Source: Nitrosomonas sp.
GTDB lineage: Bacteria > Pseudomonadota > Gammaproteobacteria > Burkholderiales > Nitrosomonadaceae
Assembly (NCBI RefSeq): GCF_019752095.1
Contig: NZ_JAIEMO010000024.1
Coordinates: 1 to 64,000, forward strand
DNA length: 64,000 nt
Direction: 5' to 3'
Shown here: positions 17,651-25,804 of the stretch, piece by piece
How the letters are laid out: each line of letters opens with the position of its first letter
Numbering within the stretch: position 1 is the first letter of the stretch
The notes under the pieces: model-generated
Told to the model about the DNA's origin: nothing
Seen by the model: only the letters and a program-made list of their open reading frames with translations
Database searches by the model: none
Position numbers and translations under genes: made by a program

Positions 17651-18523
17651 ATGAACGCTTCATTTTCAACCATTGCACTGATCGGTAAGCATAAAAATCC
17701 TGAAATTGGGATGCCGTTGCTGAAATTGGCCGAATATTTAACAGCGAAGAATTATACCGTTCTGCTTGATCACCTTACGGCATCACAGATTGGTAGTGAC
17801 AAATATCCAGCATTGAATTTGGAGGATATCGGCACGCAGGCTGACTTGGCGGTAGTTATGGGGGGTGATGGCACCATGCTGAATATTGCGCGGATGCTGG
17901 TTTCTTATGATGTACCCTTGATTGGCATTAATCAAGGGAGACTGGGCTTTCTTACTGATTTATCGGTAGACACAATGTTTGAATCCCTTGATGAAATACT
18001 GGCTGAGAAGTACATTACTGAGCGACGCATGCTGTTATATGCTGAAATTATTCGTAATGGTGTCAGTGTATTCGGTAGTTTGGCATTCAATGATGTGGTG
18101 CTCTATCGCGGCATGAGCAGTGGCATGATTGAATTTGAAGTCAGAGTCAACAGTGAATATGTGAATACACTGCGCTCTGACGGATTGATTGTTGCTACAC
18201 CGACCGGATCCACTGCTTATGCTCTGTCTTCCGGCGGACCGATTTTGCATCCTGGCCTGGATCTGATAGCGCTGGTGCCAGTCTGTCCGCATACCCTCAG
18301 CAATCGTCCGATCGTGATCGGGCCGGAATCTGTTGTTGAAATTCAGATGCAAAGTTGCGCGAACGTGCGCATCAATTGTGATAGTCATTCCTGCTTTGAT
18401 TTGGAACTTACGGATAACATCATCGTGCGGCGTTTTCCCAAGACAGTACGATTGTTGCATTCGGATAATCACAGTTATTATCGTATGCTCAGGGAAAAGC
18501 TGGGTTGGAGTGAATTTCCCTGA
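17651..18523 (+). CDS. nadK: NAD kinase
   Basis: Phosphorylates NAD to NADP. The protein has 290 residues. The GGDGT motif at 71-75 (VVMGGDGTMLNIAR) supplies the catalytic Asp D73, and later motifs are GINQGRLGFLTD and TPTGSTAYALSSGGPILHP. The start ATG is the only one before the conserved region. It is divergent from hrcA and 22 bases ahead of recN; a nadK-recN pair downstream of hrcA is a common arrangement in proteobacteria. Confidence 0.96.
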   Translation: MNASFSTIALIGKHKNPEIGMPLLKLAEYLTAKNYTVLLDHLTASQIGSDKYPALNLEDIGTQADLAVVMGGDGTMLNIARMLVSYDVPLIGINQGRLGFLTDLSVDTMFESLDEILAEKYITERRMLLYAEIIRNGVSVFGSLAFNDVVLYRGMSSGMIEFEVRVNSEYVNTLRSDGLIVATPTGSTAYALSSGGPILHPGLDLIALVPVCPHTLSNRPIVIGPESVVEIQMQSCANVRINCDSHSCFDLELTDNIIVRRFPKTVRLLHSDNHSYYRMLREKLGWSEFP

Positions 18524-18545
18524 TGTATGTACTGAATGTACGTCC

Positions 18546-20222
18546 ATGCTAAGGCGTTTGAGTATTAAAGATTTTGTTATCGTTGACGGGATTGAGCTTG
18601 ATTTCATGCCCGGCTTTATAGTGCTGACTGGAGAAACGGGGGCAGGAAAATCAATTTTGATTGACGCACTAGCCCTAGCCTTGGGGGAGCGCGGTGATGC
18701 CAGCCAGATAAGGTTGGGTTGCGAGCGCGCTGAAATCAACGTGCTATTTGAGATCAATCATTTGCCGGAGTTATTGCACTGGTTGAACGACAATGATTTG
18801 CAGGGTGATTCCGATAGCTGCCTGATGCGTCGCATTATTGAAACCAATGGCCGGTCGCGCAGTTATATCAACGGGCATGCGGTTACACTCCAGCAATTAC
18901 GTGTTGCCGGAGAGTATCTGGTGGCCATACACAGTCAGCATGCGCATCAATCCTTACTGCAGAAAGATGTGCAACGCGAATTGCTTGATGCTTTTGCAGG
19001 TAGTAGCGACTTGACACGAGCGGTTAAGGTGGCTTATCAACACTGGCAAGATTGTTATCAGCAAAGAGTAGCTATGCAACAACGTGCTACGGAATCACAC
19101 GGCAAGCGCGAGCAACTCGAGTGGCAGTTGCAAGAATTAGCGACGTTAAATTTTACACTGGAGGAATGGCAGGTCCTACAAACCGATCATGGCCGGTTAT
19201 CACATGTAGCAACTTTGCTTGCTGCTGCGGAGACGAGCATTGATGCCTTATCTGAAAGTGAATTTGCCGTACTGACACAAATTAATGCTGCAAAAGGTCA
19301 ATTGCAGGATCTATTGGAATTTGATCTTCAACTCAAACCCATTACCGATTTGCTCGATTCTGCACAAATCCAATTGCAGGAGGGAATGTACGAGTTGAAA
19401 CATTATCGCCAGAATCTGGATTTGGATCCCCAGTTGTTACAGCAGATTGAACAGCGAATGTCAGAGGTTCATACGACGGCAAGAAAATTTCGTGTCACAC
19501 CGGAAGGATTACCGCAATTGCTTGAGACAATCACTCAGGAACTGGAGTCCCTGGGTTCGGATTCGGACATCGGCCATTTGCAAACACTCGAGGCCGCGGC
19601 GTTGACTGTTTATCTCAAGCAAGCTAAGGCATTGAGTCATAATCGGAAAAAAGCCAGTGAAGATTTGTCAGTGCAGGTGACTGCGGCAATGCAAACGATT
19701 GCGATGGTTGGCGGTGAGTTTTCAGTGTCATTGATTGCATTGGAGACAGGCAATGCGCATGGTTTGGAGCAGATTGAATTTCAGGTGGCCGCACATCAAG
19801 GCTTACCGTTACGGCCTTTAGCCAAAGTAGCGTCGGGCGGCGAACTGTCACGCATCAGTCTGGCAATTCAAGTGATCACCAGTAAAGTGGGCGTTGCGCC
19901 CACGCTCATTTTTGATGAAGTTGATGTCGGAATAGGTGGGCAAGTTGCAGAAATAGTCGGCCACTTGTTAAAGAAACTTGGAGAAGATCGACAGGTTCTG
20001 TGCATTACACATTTGCCGCAGGTTGCTGCGACCGGTGATCAACACTTGCATGTAATGAAGTGTATCAACCAACAAGCGGAGAATAAGCAGGTGGTAAGTC
20101 AAATTGCATTCCTGGATCCGCAGGAACGCATTGAAGAAATTGCCCGTATGCTGGGTGGTGTCAACATCACGCAAACCACGCGACAGCATGCAGCAGAAAT
20201 GTTGCAAAGTAGTAGTAATTAA
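18546..20222 (+). CDS. recN: DNA repair protein RecN
   Basis: SMC-like ATPase for double-strand break repair. The protein has 558 residues, the usual length. Walker A is GETGAGKS at 29-36, the ABC signature segment is KVASGGELSRISLAIQV, and Walker B is LIFDEVDVGIGG near 460. Two coiled-coil arms lie between. ATG 18546 (MLRRLSIKDFVIVDGIEL) is chosen because it gives the canonical RecN start; an in-frame ATG at 18333 would add 71 residues overlapping nadK. Expression is probably coupled to nadK. I see no LexA box. Confidence 0.96.
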   Translation: MLRRLSIKDFVIVDGIELDFMPGFIVLTGETGAGKSILIDALALALGERGDASQIRLGCERAEINVLFEINHLPELLHWLNDNDLQGDSDSCLMRRIIETNGRSRSYINGHAVTLQQLRVAGEYLVAIHSQHAHQSLLQKDVQRELLDAFAGSSDLTRAVKVAYQHWQDCYQQRVAMQQRATESHGKREQLEWQLQELATLNFTLEEWQVLQTDHGRLSHVATLLAAAETSIDALSESEFAVLTQINAAKGQLQDLLEFDLQLKPITDLLDSAQIQLQEGMYELKHYRQNLDLDPQLLQQIEQRMSEVHTTARKFRVTPEGLPQLLETITQELESLGSDSDIGHLQTLEAAALTVYLKQAKALSHNRKKASEDLSVQVTAAMQTIAMVGGEFSVSLIALETGNAHGLEQIEFQVAAHQGLPLRPLAKVASGGELSRISLAIQVITSKVGVAPTLIFDEVDVGIGGQVAEIVGHLLKKLGEDRQVLCITHLPQVAATGDQHLHVMKCINQQAENKQVVSQIAFLDPQERIEEIARMLGGVNITQTTRQHAAEMLQSSSN

Positions 20223-20273
20223 CTATTTTACCTGTTCAAGAAGACGATCAAGTAAAGTGCTGAAAGAAGTAAT

Positions 20274-20519
20274 TCAGTGACGATTTAATGCTGCTTCCAA
20301 CATCATCAAGGCAATACTCTGTTGTATGGCGATTTTCTTGGGATCTTTTTGCTTGAGTGCGCCGTTCTGGATCTGTTCCCTGGTTATGTCGTAGTATATT
20401 TTCTTTCCGTTTCGCGAAAGTAATACCTTGTGTCGAATTCCGCAATCAGTTAATAATTTCAATGCATGGTTGCGACTGACGCCTCCGAGCGCTTCCGATA
20501 TTTGTTTTAGGCTAAGCAT
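20274..20519 (-). CDS. Small protein with a possible helix-turn-helix
   Basis: An 81-residue protein starting MLSLKQISEALGGVSRNHAL. The pattern LKQISEALGGVSRNHALKLLTDCGI looks like a winged-helix DNA-binding unit, followed by a basic hairpin (SRNGKKIYYDITREQI) and a terminal helix (IQQSIALMMLEAAL). There is no clear ribosome site, so the start is uncertain. It converges with recN. Regulation or DNA binding is inferred from the pattern alone. Confidence 0.55.
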   Translation of the reverse strand: MLSLKQISEALGGVSRNHALKLLTDCGIRHKVLLSRNGKKIYYDITREQIQNGALKQKDPKKIAIQQSIALMMLEAALNRH

Positions 20520-20671
20520 GGGTTATTTTCCATTTTCATAGATTGATTTGGCTATCTGCTGTTAGTGAAGTCCTAGATAACTCAAGGTATTTCTGATTGG
20601 CAATGGTTGAAAAATCTGATCTCCAGTTCTTTTATGGTTTTGTCCGTTCTGACAATGTGGATGACATGTGT

Positions 20672-22219
20672 CTATCGGATAAAGTGATGGGTGCCGATTG
20701 AATCAACGATCATCCGACGATAATGCTCAGATTTGCGAATTTGTAGCAGTTCGAGATTGCTGAGGTTATCGGTCAGGATTGTTCCATGCGTTGGGTCAAT
20801 AGTTAATAATCTCTGATTTAACCAGGTGCGGTTGGAGAAAGGTATTGAATCATCGTCCAAATTGATGACATGATTTGTGGCGAGAAAAATGAAATCATTA
20901 AAATCTGCACCCGGATCGGAAATGAACACGTGTTGATGCGGGAAGACTTGCGCCAATGTTTTCGAAACAGAGGCCAGTGCTGCATTTTGACCATTATCCA
21001 GGAAAGAAACAAAATTCAGCGCAAGAATTCCGTGCCTTGAAAGCAAGCCGTGCAATTGGGCTAATGCTTCAACGGTCAATAAATGGGTTGGTTCGGTGCC
21101 GCCAGTGAATACATCCAGAATGATTAAATCATAAGGGCCTTTGAGCTGACGAATCTCATAACGCGCATCGCCGATGATTCTACGACCTGTTGGCATAAAG
21201 CCGAAATATTCGTTGGCTGCCTCGGCAACGGCCGGGTCAATTTCCAGCGTATCCGTTACAATTCCTGCCTTACTCAAAGTCATGACCATATGTCCGGCGC
21301 CCTGGCCAATTAATAAGGCTTTTTCCATATTTGGTACGAGAAAAGGGATTTGTCCCACGATTTTCTGGTAGGTGAGGAGATTTTCTCCATGGCTGATACT
21401 GGCTGCGCCAATGGTGGAAGCGTCTGAAGTGAGCAAACGAATATTTTCCTTGGGCTTGTCAATTACGCGAACCCAACCGTATAAGCTTTCTCGTTCGAAT
21501 CGGGTTTGGAAGGTATCACTGAATTCTGCTTGCCCTGAGCTGACGATTTGTGGAAACAAACCAAATCCAATCACTAATAATAGGGTTGCCGGTATCATGA
21601 CCGTAGTGGATTTCAGATATTTTCGTTCTATCCATGCCACTGCCATCGCTAATACTAATAGTGCAATCCCCAGGCCCACAAAAATTTCACGAGAGCCGAT
21701 CAAAGGAAATAAATAAAAACCGAGAAATAGCGTGCCGATGACACTGCCGACGGTACTGACTGCATAAATGGAGCCGGTGCTGGCGCCCACATTAGCCAAT
21801 GCGGAAGTGGATAATTTAACTGCAAAAGGCCCAACCATACCCAGCATAATCAAGCTAGGCGAGAATAGGATCAATGTGCTGATGAAGCTACCCAAACGCA
21901 AACCCAGCGGATCTGTGGCTAGTAAAACCGGCCCTGCCAGCCAGGGAATGATGAGCGTTAATAGTCCTGCCGCTGCGATGATGAGGGATAATCCAGGTCG
22001 TGCCCGGTCGGCCCAGATTCCGCCTAAATAGTAGCCGAGTGCTAGTGCGATCAGTGTAACTGCAATGAGCGAAGTCCAGACATACAGGCTGGCACCATAG
22101 AAAGGCGCGATCAGCCGTGTGCCTAGCAACTCAATAACCATGACTGCTGCACCAGTGAGAAATACCGTGCAGTAAAGCCAGGCCTTGTCAAAAATAGTTG
22201 AAGATGAGGGAGTGTTCAT
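20672..22219 (-). CDS. Membrane protein with a spermidine-synthase-like domain (MFS/spermidine synthase fusion)
   Basis: A protein of 515 residues. The first ~225 hold six to seven membrane helices (FLTGAAVMVIELLGTRLIAP is the typical start), and the rest is a cytoplasmic aminopropyltransferase-like Rossmann domain. That domain shows LLIGQGAGHMVMTL (GxGxG nucleoside loop), DTLEIDPAVAEAA and ILDVFTGGTEPTHLLTVEA. Such fusions are widespread, and it is not established that they make polyamines. The usual D-D catalytic pair seems altered (IIGDARYEI, LIILDVFTG). It lies nine bases after the amidohydrolase gene on the same strand, so they form an operon. Confidence 0.88.
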   Translation of the reverse strand: MNTPSSSTIFDKAWLYCTVFLTGAAVMVIELLGTRLIAPFYGASLYVWTSLIAVTLIALALGYYLGGIWADRARPGLSLIIAAAGLLTLIIPWLAGPVLLATDPLGLRLGSFISTLILFSPSLIMLGMVGPFAVKLSTSALANVGASTGSIYAVSTVGSVIGTLFLGFYLFPLIGSREIFVGLGIALLVLAMAVAWIERKYLKSTTVMIPATLLLVIGFGLFPQIVSSGQAEFSDTFQTRFERESLYGWVRVIDKPKENIRLLTSDASTIGAASISHGENLLTYQKIVGQIPFLVPNMEKALLIGQGAGHMVMTLSKAGIVTDTLEIDPAVAEAANEYFGFMPTGRRIIGDARYEIRQLKGPYDLIILDVFTGGTEPTHLLTVEALAQLHGLLSRHGILALNFVSFLDNGQNAALASVSKTLAQVFPHQHVFISDPGADFNDFIFLATNHVINLDDDSIPFSNRTWLNQRLLTIDPTHGTILTDNLSNLELLQIRKSEHYRRMIVDSIGTHHFIR

Positions 22220-22228
22220 GGATACCTT

Positions 22229-23530
22229 TTAGTGTTTTACCTTATTTTTCTTAAAGTCGTTGACGATGATATGACCACCGGAAATCACCAGATCGGGGTA
22301 TTCCAGCAATTTAAACCGTTCGAACGGATTGCCGCGGACAGCGATAATGTCTGCTGGGGCATGTTTCTTCAATGTGCCGAGCAACGGATAGTTCAAATAC
22401 TTTCCCGCTTCGGAAGTTGCTGACCTGAATACCCTCAGCACATCACCAAAGTCAATCCCGTCCGGACTGGTTAAATTCAACATTAAAATCATTTCTTCTG
22501 CGTTAATACCCCAAGGTACATTGTCATGGCCAATCTCAGATCCATAGATAAATTTTGATTTTGAATCGGGGTTATGGGACATCATGTGCGCAAGCTTATG
22601 CGCATTGGCGTGAATACCGGTGCAACCAGATAGGGAATCCACCGTGGTTACAAAGGTTACGTTTTGTTCTACTGCACGGTGTAATAAGTCGTCTCGAATT
22701 TCTGCGCAGGGTATATGTGACCATTCATCCACACCGGCATCTAGTGCCAGTTCAACCCCGGTATTTTCTCCGACATGGGCGGCTACCTTGCGGTTCAATG
22801 CATGCGTCTTGGTCACTATCGCCTTGACAATATCCAAAGAAAGTAGTGGCCATGGTGTTTGCGGAGGCTCTCCGTGACCGTGGTTTGACATCCATGGCGC
22901 ACCGGATTCCCCCCCGGGTTCCAAAGCAATTTTGATCATGCTTGAACCACCAGCCACCAAATCGATTACGGTTTTCTCAGCTTCTTCAATGGTGGCAACC
23001 GCTACACCAATGGTACCGTATTTGTCATGACCACCAGACGTCCCGGTTCCGTGATTGCCGAAAATATTCAATGGATAACCATCCACTGCCTGAATGATAG
23101 GGCCAACGCTCAATATACGTAATGTGCCGTTACCTCCCATCGGTTTCAAAAGCGGCCCGCCGGTATCGCGGACAGTTGTGATGCCATGCTTCAATACTTT
23201 ATCGCTAGGAATTTTTTGAAAGGTAATGTGTGCATGGGATTCAATAAAGCCTGGCAGAATAGTCGCATCGCCCAATTTCATTTTCCTGCTGCATAATCCA
23301 TTCAGTTGGTTTGGGTCACCGACTTGAACAATCTTATTGCCTTTAATCAAGACGGCTGCATTTTCGTGCAGGTCGAAGCCGTCAAAAACACGATCGGCAC
23401 TTAACACATAACATTGATTACTTGCGGAAGATTTTGCTGAGTCATTTTGTGCAAAAGCATGCAGGCTGAGCGAGGATGTCAAAGCCAAGATAGTGAGTTG
23501 TATTACAGTTTTGAATTGATCAGTTTTCAT
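22229..23530 (-). CDS. Exported amidohydrolase family protein
   Basis: The protein has 433 residues, with a signal peptide (cut after SLHAFA) and an amidohydrolase/imidazolonepropionase-like TIM barrel. The metal motif HxH is in GFIESHAHITF, further ligands are likely in HVGENTGVEL and DEWSHIPC, and the C-terminal composite sheet is HAPADIIAVRGNPFE. Family members hydrolyse cyclic amides, dipeptides or related compounds; secreted forms are often called Xaa-Pro dipeptidase-like. The region GGESGAPWMSNHGHGEPPQ is an unusual His-rich insert. It is first in an operon with the spermidine-synthase-like gene. A 17-base dyad lies 172 bases and an FNR-like palindrome 111 bases upstream of its start. 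Confidence 0.88.
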   Translation of the reverse strand: MKTDQFKTVIQLTILALTSSLSLHAFAQNDSAKSSASNQCYVLSADRVFDGFDLHENAAVLIKGNKIVQVGDPNQLNGLCSRKMKLGDATILPGFIESHAHITFQKIPSDKVLKHGITTVRDTGGPLLKPMGGNGTLRILSVGPIIQAVDGYPLNIFGNHGTGTSGGHDKYGTIGVAVATIEEAEKTVIDLVAGGSSMIKIALEPGGESGAPWMSNHGHGEPPQTPWPLLSLDIVKAIVTKTHALNRKVAAHVGENTGVELALDAGVDEWSHIPCAEIRDDLLHRAVEQNVTFVTTVDSLSGCTGIHANAHKLAHMMSHNPDSKSKFIYGSEIGHDNVPWGINAEEMILMLNLTSPDGIDFGDVLRVFRSATSEAGKYLNYPLLGTLKKHAPADIIAVRGNPFERFKLLEYPDLVISGGHIIVNDFKKNKVKH

Positions 23531-23640
23531 TTTTATGTTTTATGTAGGTAATTGTTTTTATAGATTCTTCGGTAGTGTGCTGTGGTTTTACAGTGTGCTT
23601 GTGAAGAATGATGTTCTAATTAATCTTTGCAGAATGTTGG

Positions 23641-23652
23641 TGATTTAAATCA
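23641..23652. promoter_or_regulatory. FNR/CRP-like palindrome
   Basis: TGATTTAAATCA is a perfect 12-base palindrome with the TGAT-N4-ATCA core of FNR/DNR sites. It lies 111 bases upstream of the amidohydrolase start. AT-rich palindromes occur by chance, so the call is tentative. Confidence 0.35.
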
Positions 23653-23701
23653 GTTTGGATTAATTAATTGCCATTTTAAGTAAAAAAAACGCTATTGGTA
23701 A

Positions 23702-23718
23702 TGCGACAAATTGTCGCA
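23702..23718. promoter_or_regulatory. 17-base dyad, candidate operator (site B)
   Basis: TGCGACAAATTGTCGCA has perfect 8-base arms around one central base. It is the best copy of the motif and differs from site A at one position; both continue with GC. It lies 172 bases upstream of the amidohydrolase start. Confidence 0.6.
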
Positions 23719-23828
23719 GCCGTGACAAGAAGAACCTGAAATAATTCCGGTTAAATTTTTGTTAATATATTGTTTAATAATAGTTAATATTTTTTTGTGA
23801 GATGCTCATTCTTGCGTTAATGCTGACC

Positions 23829-23845
23829 TGCGGCAATTTGTCACA
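23829..23845. promoter_or_regulatory. 17-base dyad, candidate operator (site C)
   Basis: TGCGGCAATTTGTCACA matches the motif with one change in each arm. Its right flank (TTGTTTT) resembles that of site D. Confidence 0.45.
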
Positions 23846-24069
23846 TTGTTTTCCTGTCGCTTGATCAATAGTATTCATTCCTGAAGAAATTGCTGTTTAT
23901 CTCCTAGCGATTTTTTTAAATGATGTCTCGTTGAATAATCTCTTGTGGTGCGAGCGCTTGTATCTCTGGAGGTTTATCTTCCTGTAGTTTGAAATAAAGA
24001 AGGATAAGCAATCAGTGGATAATTAAGCGTAGTTAATACCCCGCAGCTTGCTGCGGGGTTTTTTCTTTT
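23846..24069 (+). ncRNA. Candidate small RNA ending at an orphan terminator
   Basis: A strong intrinsic terminator at 24039-24069 on the plus strand has no gene leading into it. Between it and dyad C there is no usable open frame. A transcript of up to ~200 bases starting after dyad C would end here. The 5' end and promoter are not identified; the call rests on the terminator only. Confidence 0.3.
24039..24069 (+). terminator. Orphan rho-independent terminator
   Basis: CCCCGCAG-CTTG-CTGCGGGG (24039-24058) is a perfect 8-base stem with a 4-base loop, followed by a T-rich run. No plus-strand gene lies upstream within 1.5 kb. Confidence 0.85.
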
Positions 24070-24071
24070 AG

Positions 24072-24105
24072 AGATAGACAGTCGGGGTAGATAGACAGTC
24101 GGGGT
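24072..24105. repeat. Perfect 17-base tandem repeat (two copies)
   Basis: AGATAGACAGTCGGGGT occurs at 24072-24088 and again at 24089-24105. The last T is also the first base of dyad D. The function is unknown; it could be a slippage-prone spacer. Confidence 0.8.
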
Positions 24106-24121
24106 GCGACAATTTGCCACA
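24105..24121. promoter_or_regulatory. 17-base dyad, candidate operator (site D)
   Basis: TGCGACAATTTGCCACA is the fourth copy of the motif, 190 bases upstream of the YcnI-like gene. Its left arm is perfect and its right arm has two changes. Confidence 0.45.
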
Positions 24122-24220
24122 TTGCTTTTACGTAATAAGCAAAATAACATCGCGCCCTGAAATAAGTTCTTTTCTTTAGGGAGTAAAGGTATCTAGGTTG
24201 GTGGGAAAAGAATGGTTTTC

Positions 24221-24254
24221 AGTTGCCCTTTGAGATCCACCTCAAAAGGCAACT
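24221..24254 (+). promoter_or_regulatory. Leader hairpin upstream of the YcnI-like gene
   Basis: AGTTGCCCTTTGAG (24221-24234) pairs with CTCAAAAGGCAACT (24241-24254), 14 positions with one mismatch and a 6-base loop. It ends 56 bases before the start codon, so it probably lies in the mRNA leader. It may stabilise the message or act as an attenuator; there is no T-run directly behind it. Confidence 0.5.
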
Positions 24255-24310
24255 TTAGTGAGAAAAATATAAGTCATTCTATTAATAAGTTGAAAAGGGG
24301 TCTTTGCAAC

Positions 24311-25066
24311 ATGTTAACAAAACAATTTAAGTCTTTTACCCATACTGCGTTAACGACTGCTCTGCTGTTGGGTCTCTCACAAAACGTATTATCGCATACT
24401 CGCCTGGAAATACCTGCAGGAACCGAAGGGGTGAGAATTACTAATAATGTGGTTATTGGTCATGGTTGCGGAGATAATACTTTTGTAACTAAAAGTTCAA
24501 TAGTTTTTCCAGATGGTGTGGATTCAATTGTCAAAGTCAATGGCGCAGTTTCAGGCGATACAATTGATTCGCACGTTGCGAATTGGGGTAATTTATTTCA
24601 GAAAGTGTTGGAGCCAGTTGTTTTTAAAGCAGAAGATGAGAAGACTGATGGTAGCGGTAATGTCGTAGGGTTTTATGTGAAAGATGGCAAAATGCCGAAT
24701 CATTATGCAAGCTATCTTAAATTTAGAGCCGGCGCGGTTTTGTTTGAACCGACTTCCTGTGCTTCTAGCTTGAAAATTGTTATACCAATTGCGGATATTT
24801 GCAAGCAAACACCGATATCAGGCTTTGCCGATGGGAAGCTTAATCTCTGGACACCGGCGGTAGGATCTGATTATGACGGTCCTGGATTGCATGGTTACGA
24901 TTCTCCAGCAACTTACACGGTAAATCGTGATCTGGTTGTCAATCCACTACCCGGAAGTTGTTCGGCGACAGGAGATGTGGTTGATTTAGTTCCATCCGCA
25001 GCGCAGATCAACCGTGATATGCCAATCAAAAACAAGAAGGGTGTCCAGATTTGGCCAAAACCATAA
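24311..25066 (+). CDS. Secreted YcnI/DUF1775-like protein with a predicted N-terminal histidine
   Basis: A protein of 251 residues. The signal peptide ends ...GLSQNVLS and the mature protein should begin HTRLEIPAGTEGVRI. Family-like features are the early IPAGTEG segment and VVIGHGCGDNTFVTKSSIVFP, which resemble the HGC and IP-G-V strands of YcnI/DUF1775 domains. Those secreted domains bind copper through an N-terminal histidine. The match is distant and the protein is longer than YcnI. Seven cysteines could pair. ATG 24311 is chosen because it gives a clean signal peptide and has AAGGGG about 12 bases upstream. A terminator-like hairpin follows it, then the HEAT-repeat gene. Copper binding is inference. 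Confidence 0.65.
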   Translation: MLTKQFKSFTHTALTTALLLGLSQNVLSHTRLEIPAGTEGVRITNNVVIGHGCGDNTFVTKSSIVFPDGVDSIVKVNGAVSGDTIDSHVANWGNLFQKVLEPVVFKAEDEKTDGSGNVVGFYVKDGKMPNHYASYLKFRAGAVLFEPTSCASSLKIVIPIADICKQTPISGFADGKLNLWTPAVGSDYDGPGLHGYDSPATYTVNRDLVVNPLPGSCSATGDVVDLVPSAAQINRDMPIKNKKGVQIWPKP

Positions 25067-25100
25067 AATGATGGTGATGTATTAGCTTTTTGTTGTAAGG

Positions 25101-25143
25101 GGAGGTGAGCGGTGTGGGAGCTCTTGTTCATCTCCTAATTTTT
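25101..25143 (+). terminator. Terminator or attenuator between the YcnI-like and HEAT genes
   Basis: GGAGGTGAGC (25101-25110) pairs with GTTCATCTCC (25126-25135), using G-T wobbles in the RNA, followed by TAATTTTT. It lies between two genes read in the same direction, so it may reduce rather than stop transcription. Confidence 0.5.
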
Positions 25144-25154
25144 GAGGAGCCAAA

Positions 25155-25727
25155 ATGTTGAAATTACCAAACCATAAGAGTGGCATAGCCATGCCGCTCG
25201 TTATTTCTTTTATTGTAATGGCTGGATTTACGAATCATGTGTTTGCAGACAATGCGAAAGCGGGCTCGGCTTCCAGTCTGGATTCCATCCAGATTTATTG
25301 TATGGCGGAGCAGGGCGGTGCAGCGGAGCCTGATGCTAGTTTTACCGAGACTATAATCGACCTTGCGGCATCGAGTGATCCGGCACAAAGAGTAAGCGCC
25401 TTGTCGCAACTGGCAGAAAAAGGATCGATTGACGCCGGTGTTGTAGAGAAAATTCTGCAAACCGCGATTCAAGATGCCGATCCGAATGTCAGAGGGCAGG
25501 CAGTTTATGCCTTTGCACAGCAAGGTTGCGGTGATCTTTTTGTAGTACTTGAACAAGCTTTGCAAGACACCGAGCTTTCAGTACGGCTGATGGCGTTGGA
25601 TAGTTTGGGTGCTGATGAAAGAAGCGTGGCGTTACTTAAAGAAATCGTTGAAGACGAAGACGAAACTGAAGCTATTAAAGATCTGGCTGCGATGAAATTG
25701 GAATCTTTGAGCACAAGTAGTAATTAA
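25155..25727 (+). CDS. Exported HEAT-repeat protein
   Basis: A protein of 190 residues with a signal peptide ending near NHVFA. After a short Cys-containing segment (IQIYCMAEQGG) come three to four HEAT/PBS-lyase-type helical repeats: SSDPAQRVSALSQLAEKG, DADPNVRGQAVYAFAQQG, DTELSVRLMALDSLGADE, then a degenerate acidic one. Such repeats make protein-binding superhelices. The ribosome site GAGGAG (25144-25149) is five bases from ATG. It lies upstream of a His-start secreted protein, and the same pair is duplicated downstream in decayed form. A scaffold or chaperone role in the periplasm is a guess. Confidence 0.8.
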   Translation: MLKLPNHKSGIAMPLVISFIVMAGFTNHVFADNAKAGSASSLDSIQIYCMAEQGGAAEPDASFTETIIDLAASSDPAQRVSALSQLAEKGSIDAGVVEKILQTAIQDADPNVRGQAVYAFAQQGCGDLFVVLEQALQDTELSVRLMALDSLGADERSVALLKEIVEDEDETEAIKDLAAMKLESLSTSSN

Positions 25728-25804
25728 GGCTTAAGGCAGTGGCATTTAATAAGCTTTATGCTATTGATAGAATTGTAAGATTATCTTATTTAAGAGGGTT
25801 GAAG

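Larger units (their letters stand above)
23531..24310. other. 780-base regulatory region between the amidohydrolase and YcnI-like genes
   Basis: No gene is present, but it is dense in sequence signals: an FNR-like palindrome (23641), three 17-base dyads (23702, 23829, 24105), an isolated rho-independent terminator (24039-24069), a perfect 17-base tandem repeat (24072-24105) and a leader hairpin (24221-24254). It must serve two divergent transcripts and perhaps a small RNA. Confidence 0.7.

Noticed and set aside
18035..18757. 240-codon minus-strand frame opposite nadK and recN
   Set aside because: It is fully antisense to two certain genes; the Ser/Ile/His-rich composition is a shadow of their codons.
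24212..24310. 33-residue N-terminal extension of the YcnI-like protein
   Set aside because: It would translate the leader hairpin and place residues before a perfectly formed signal peptide.
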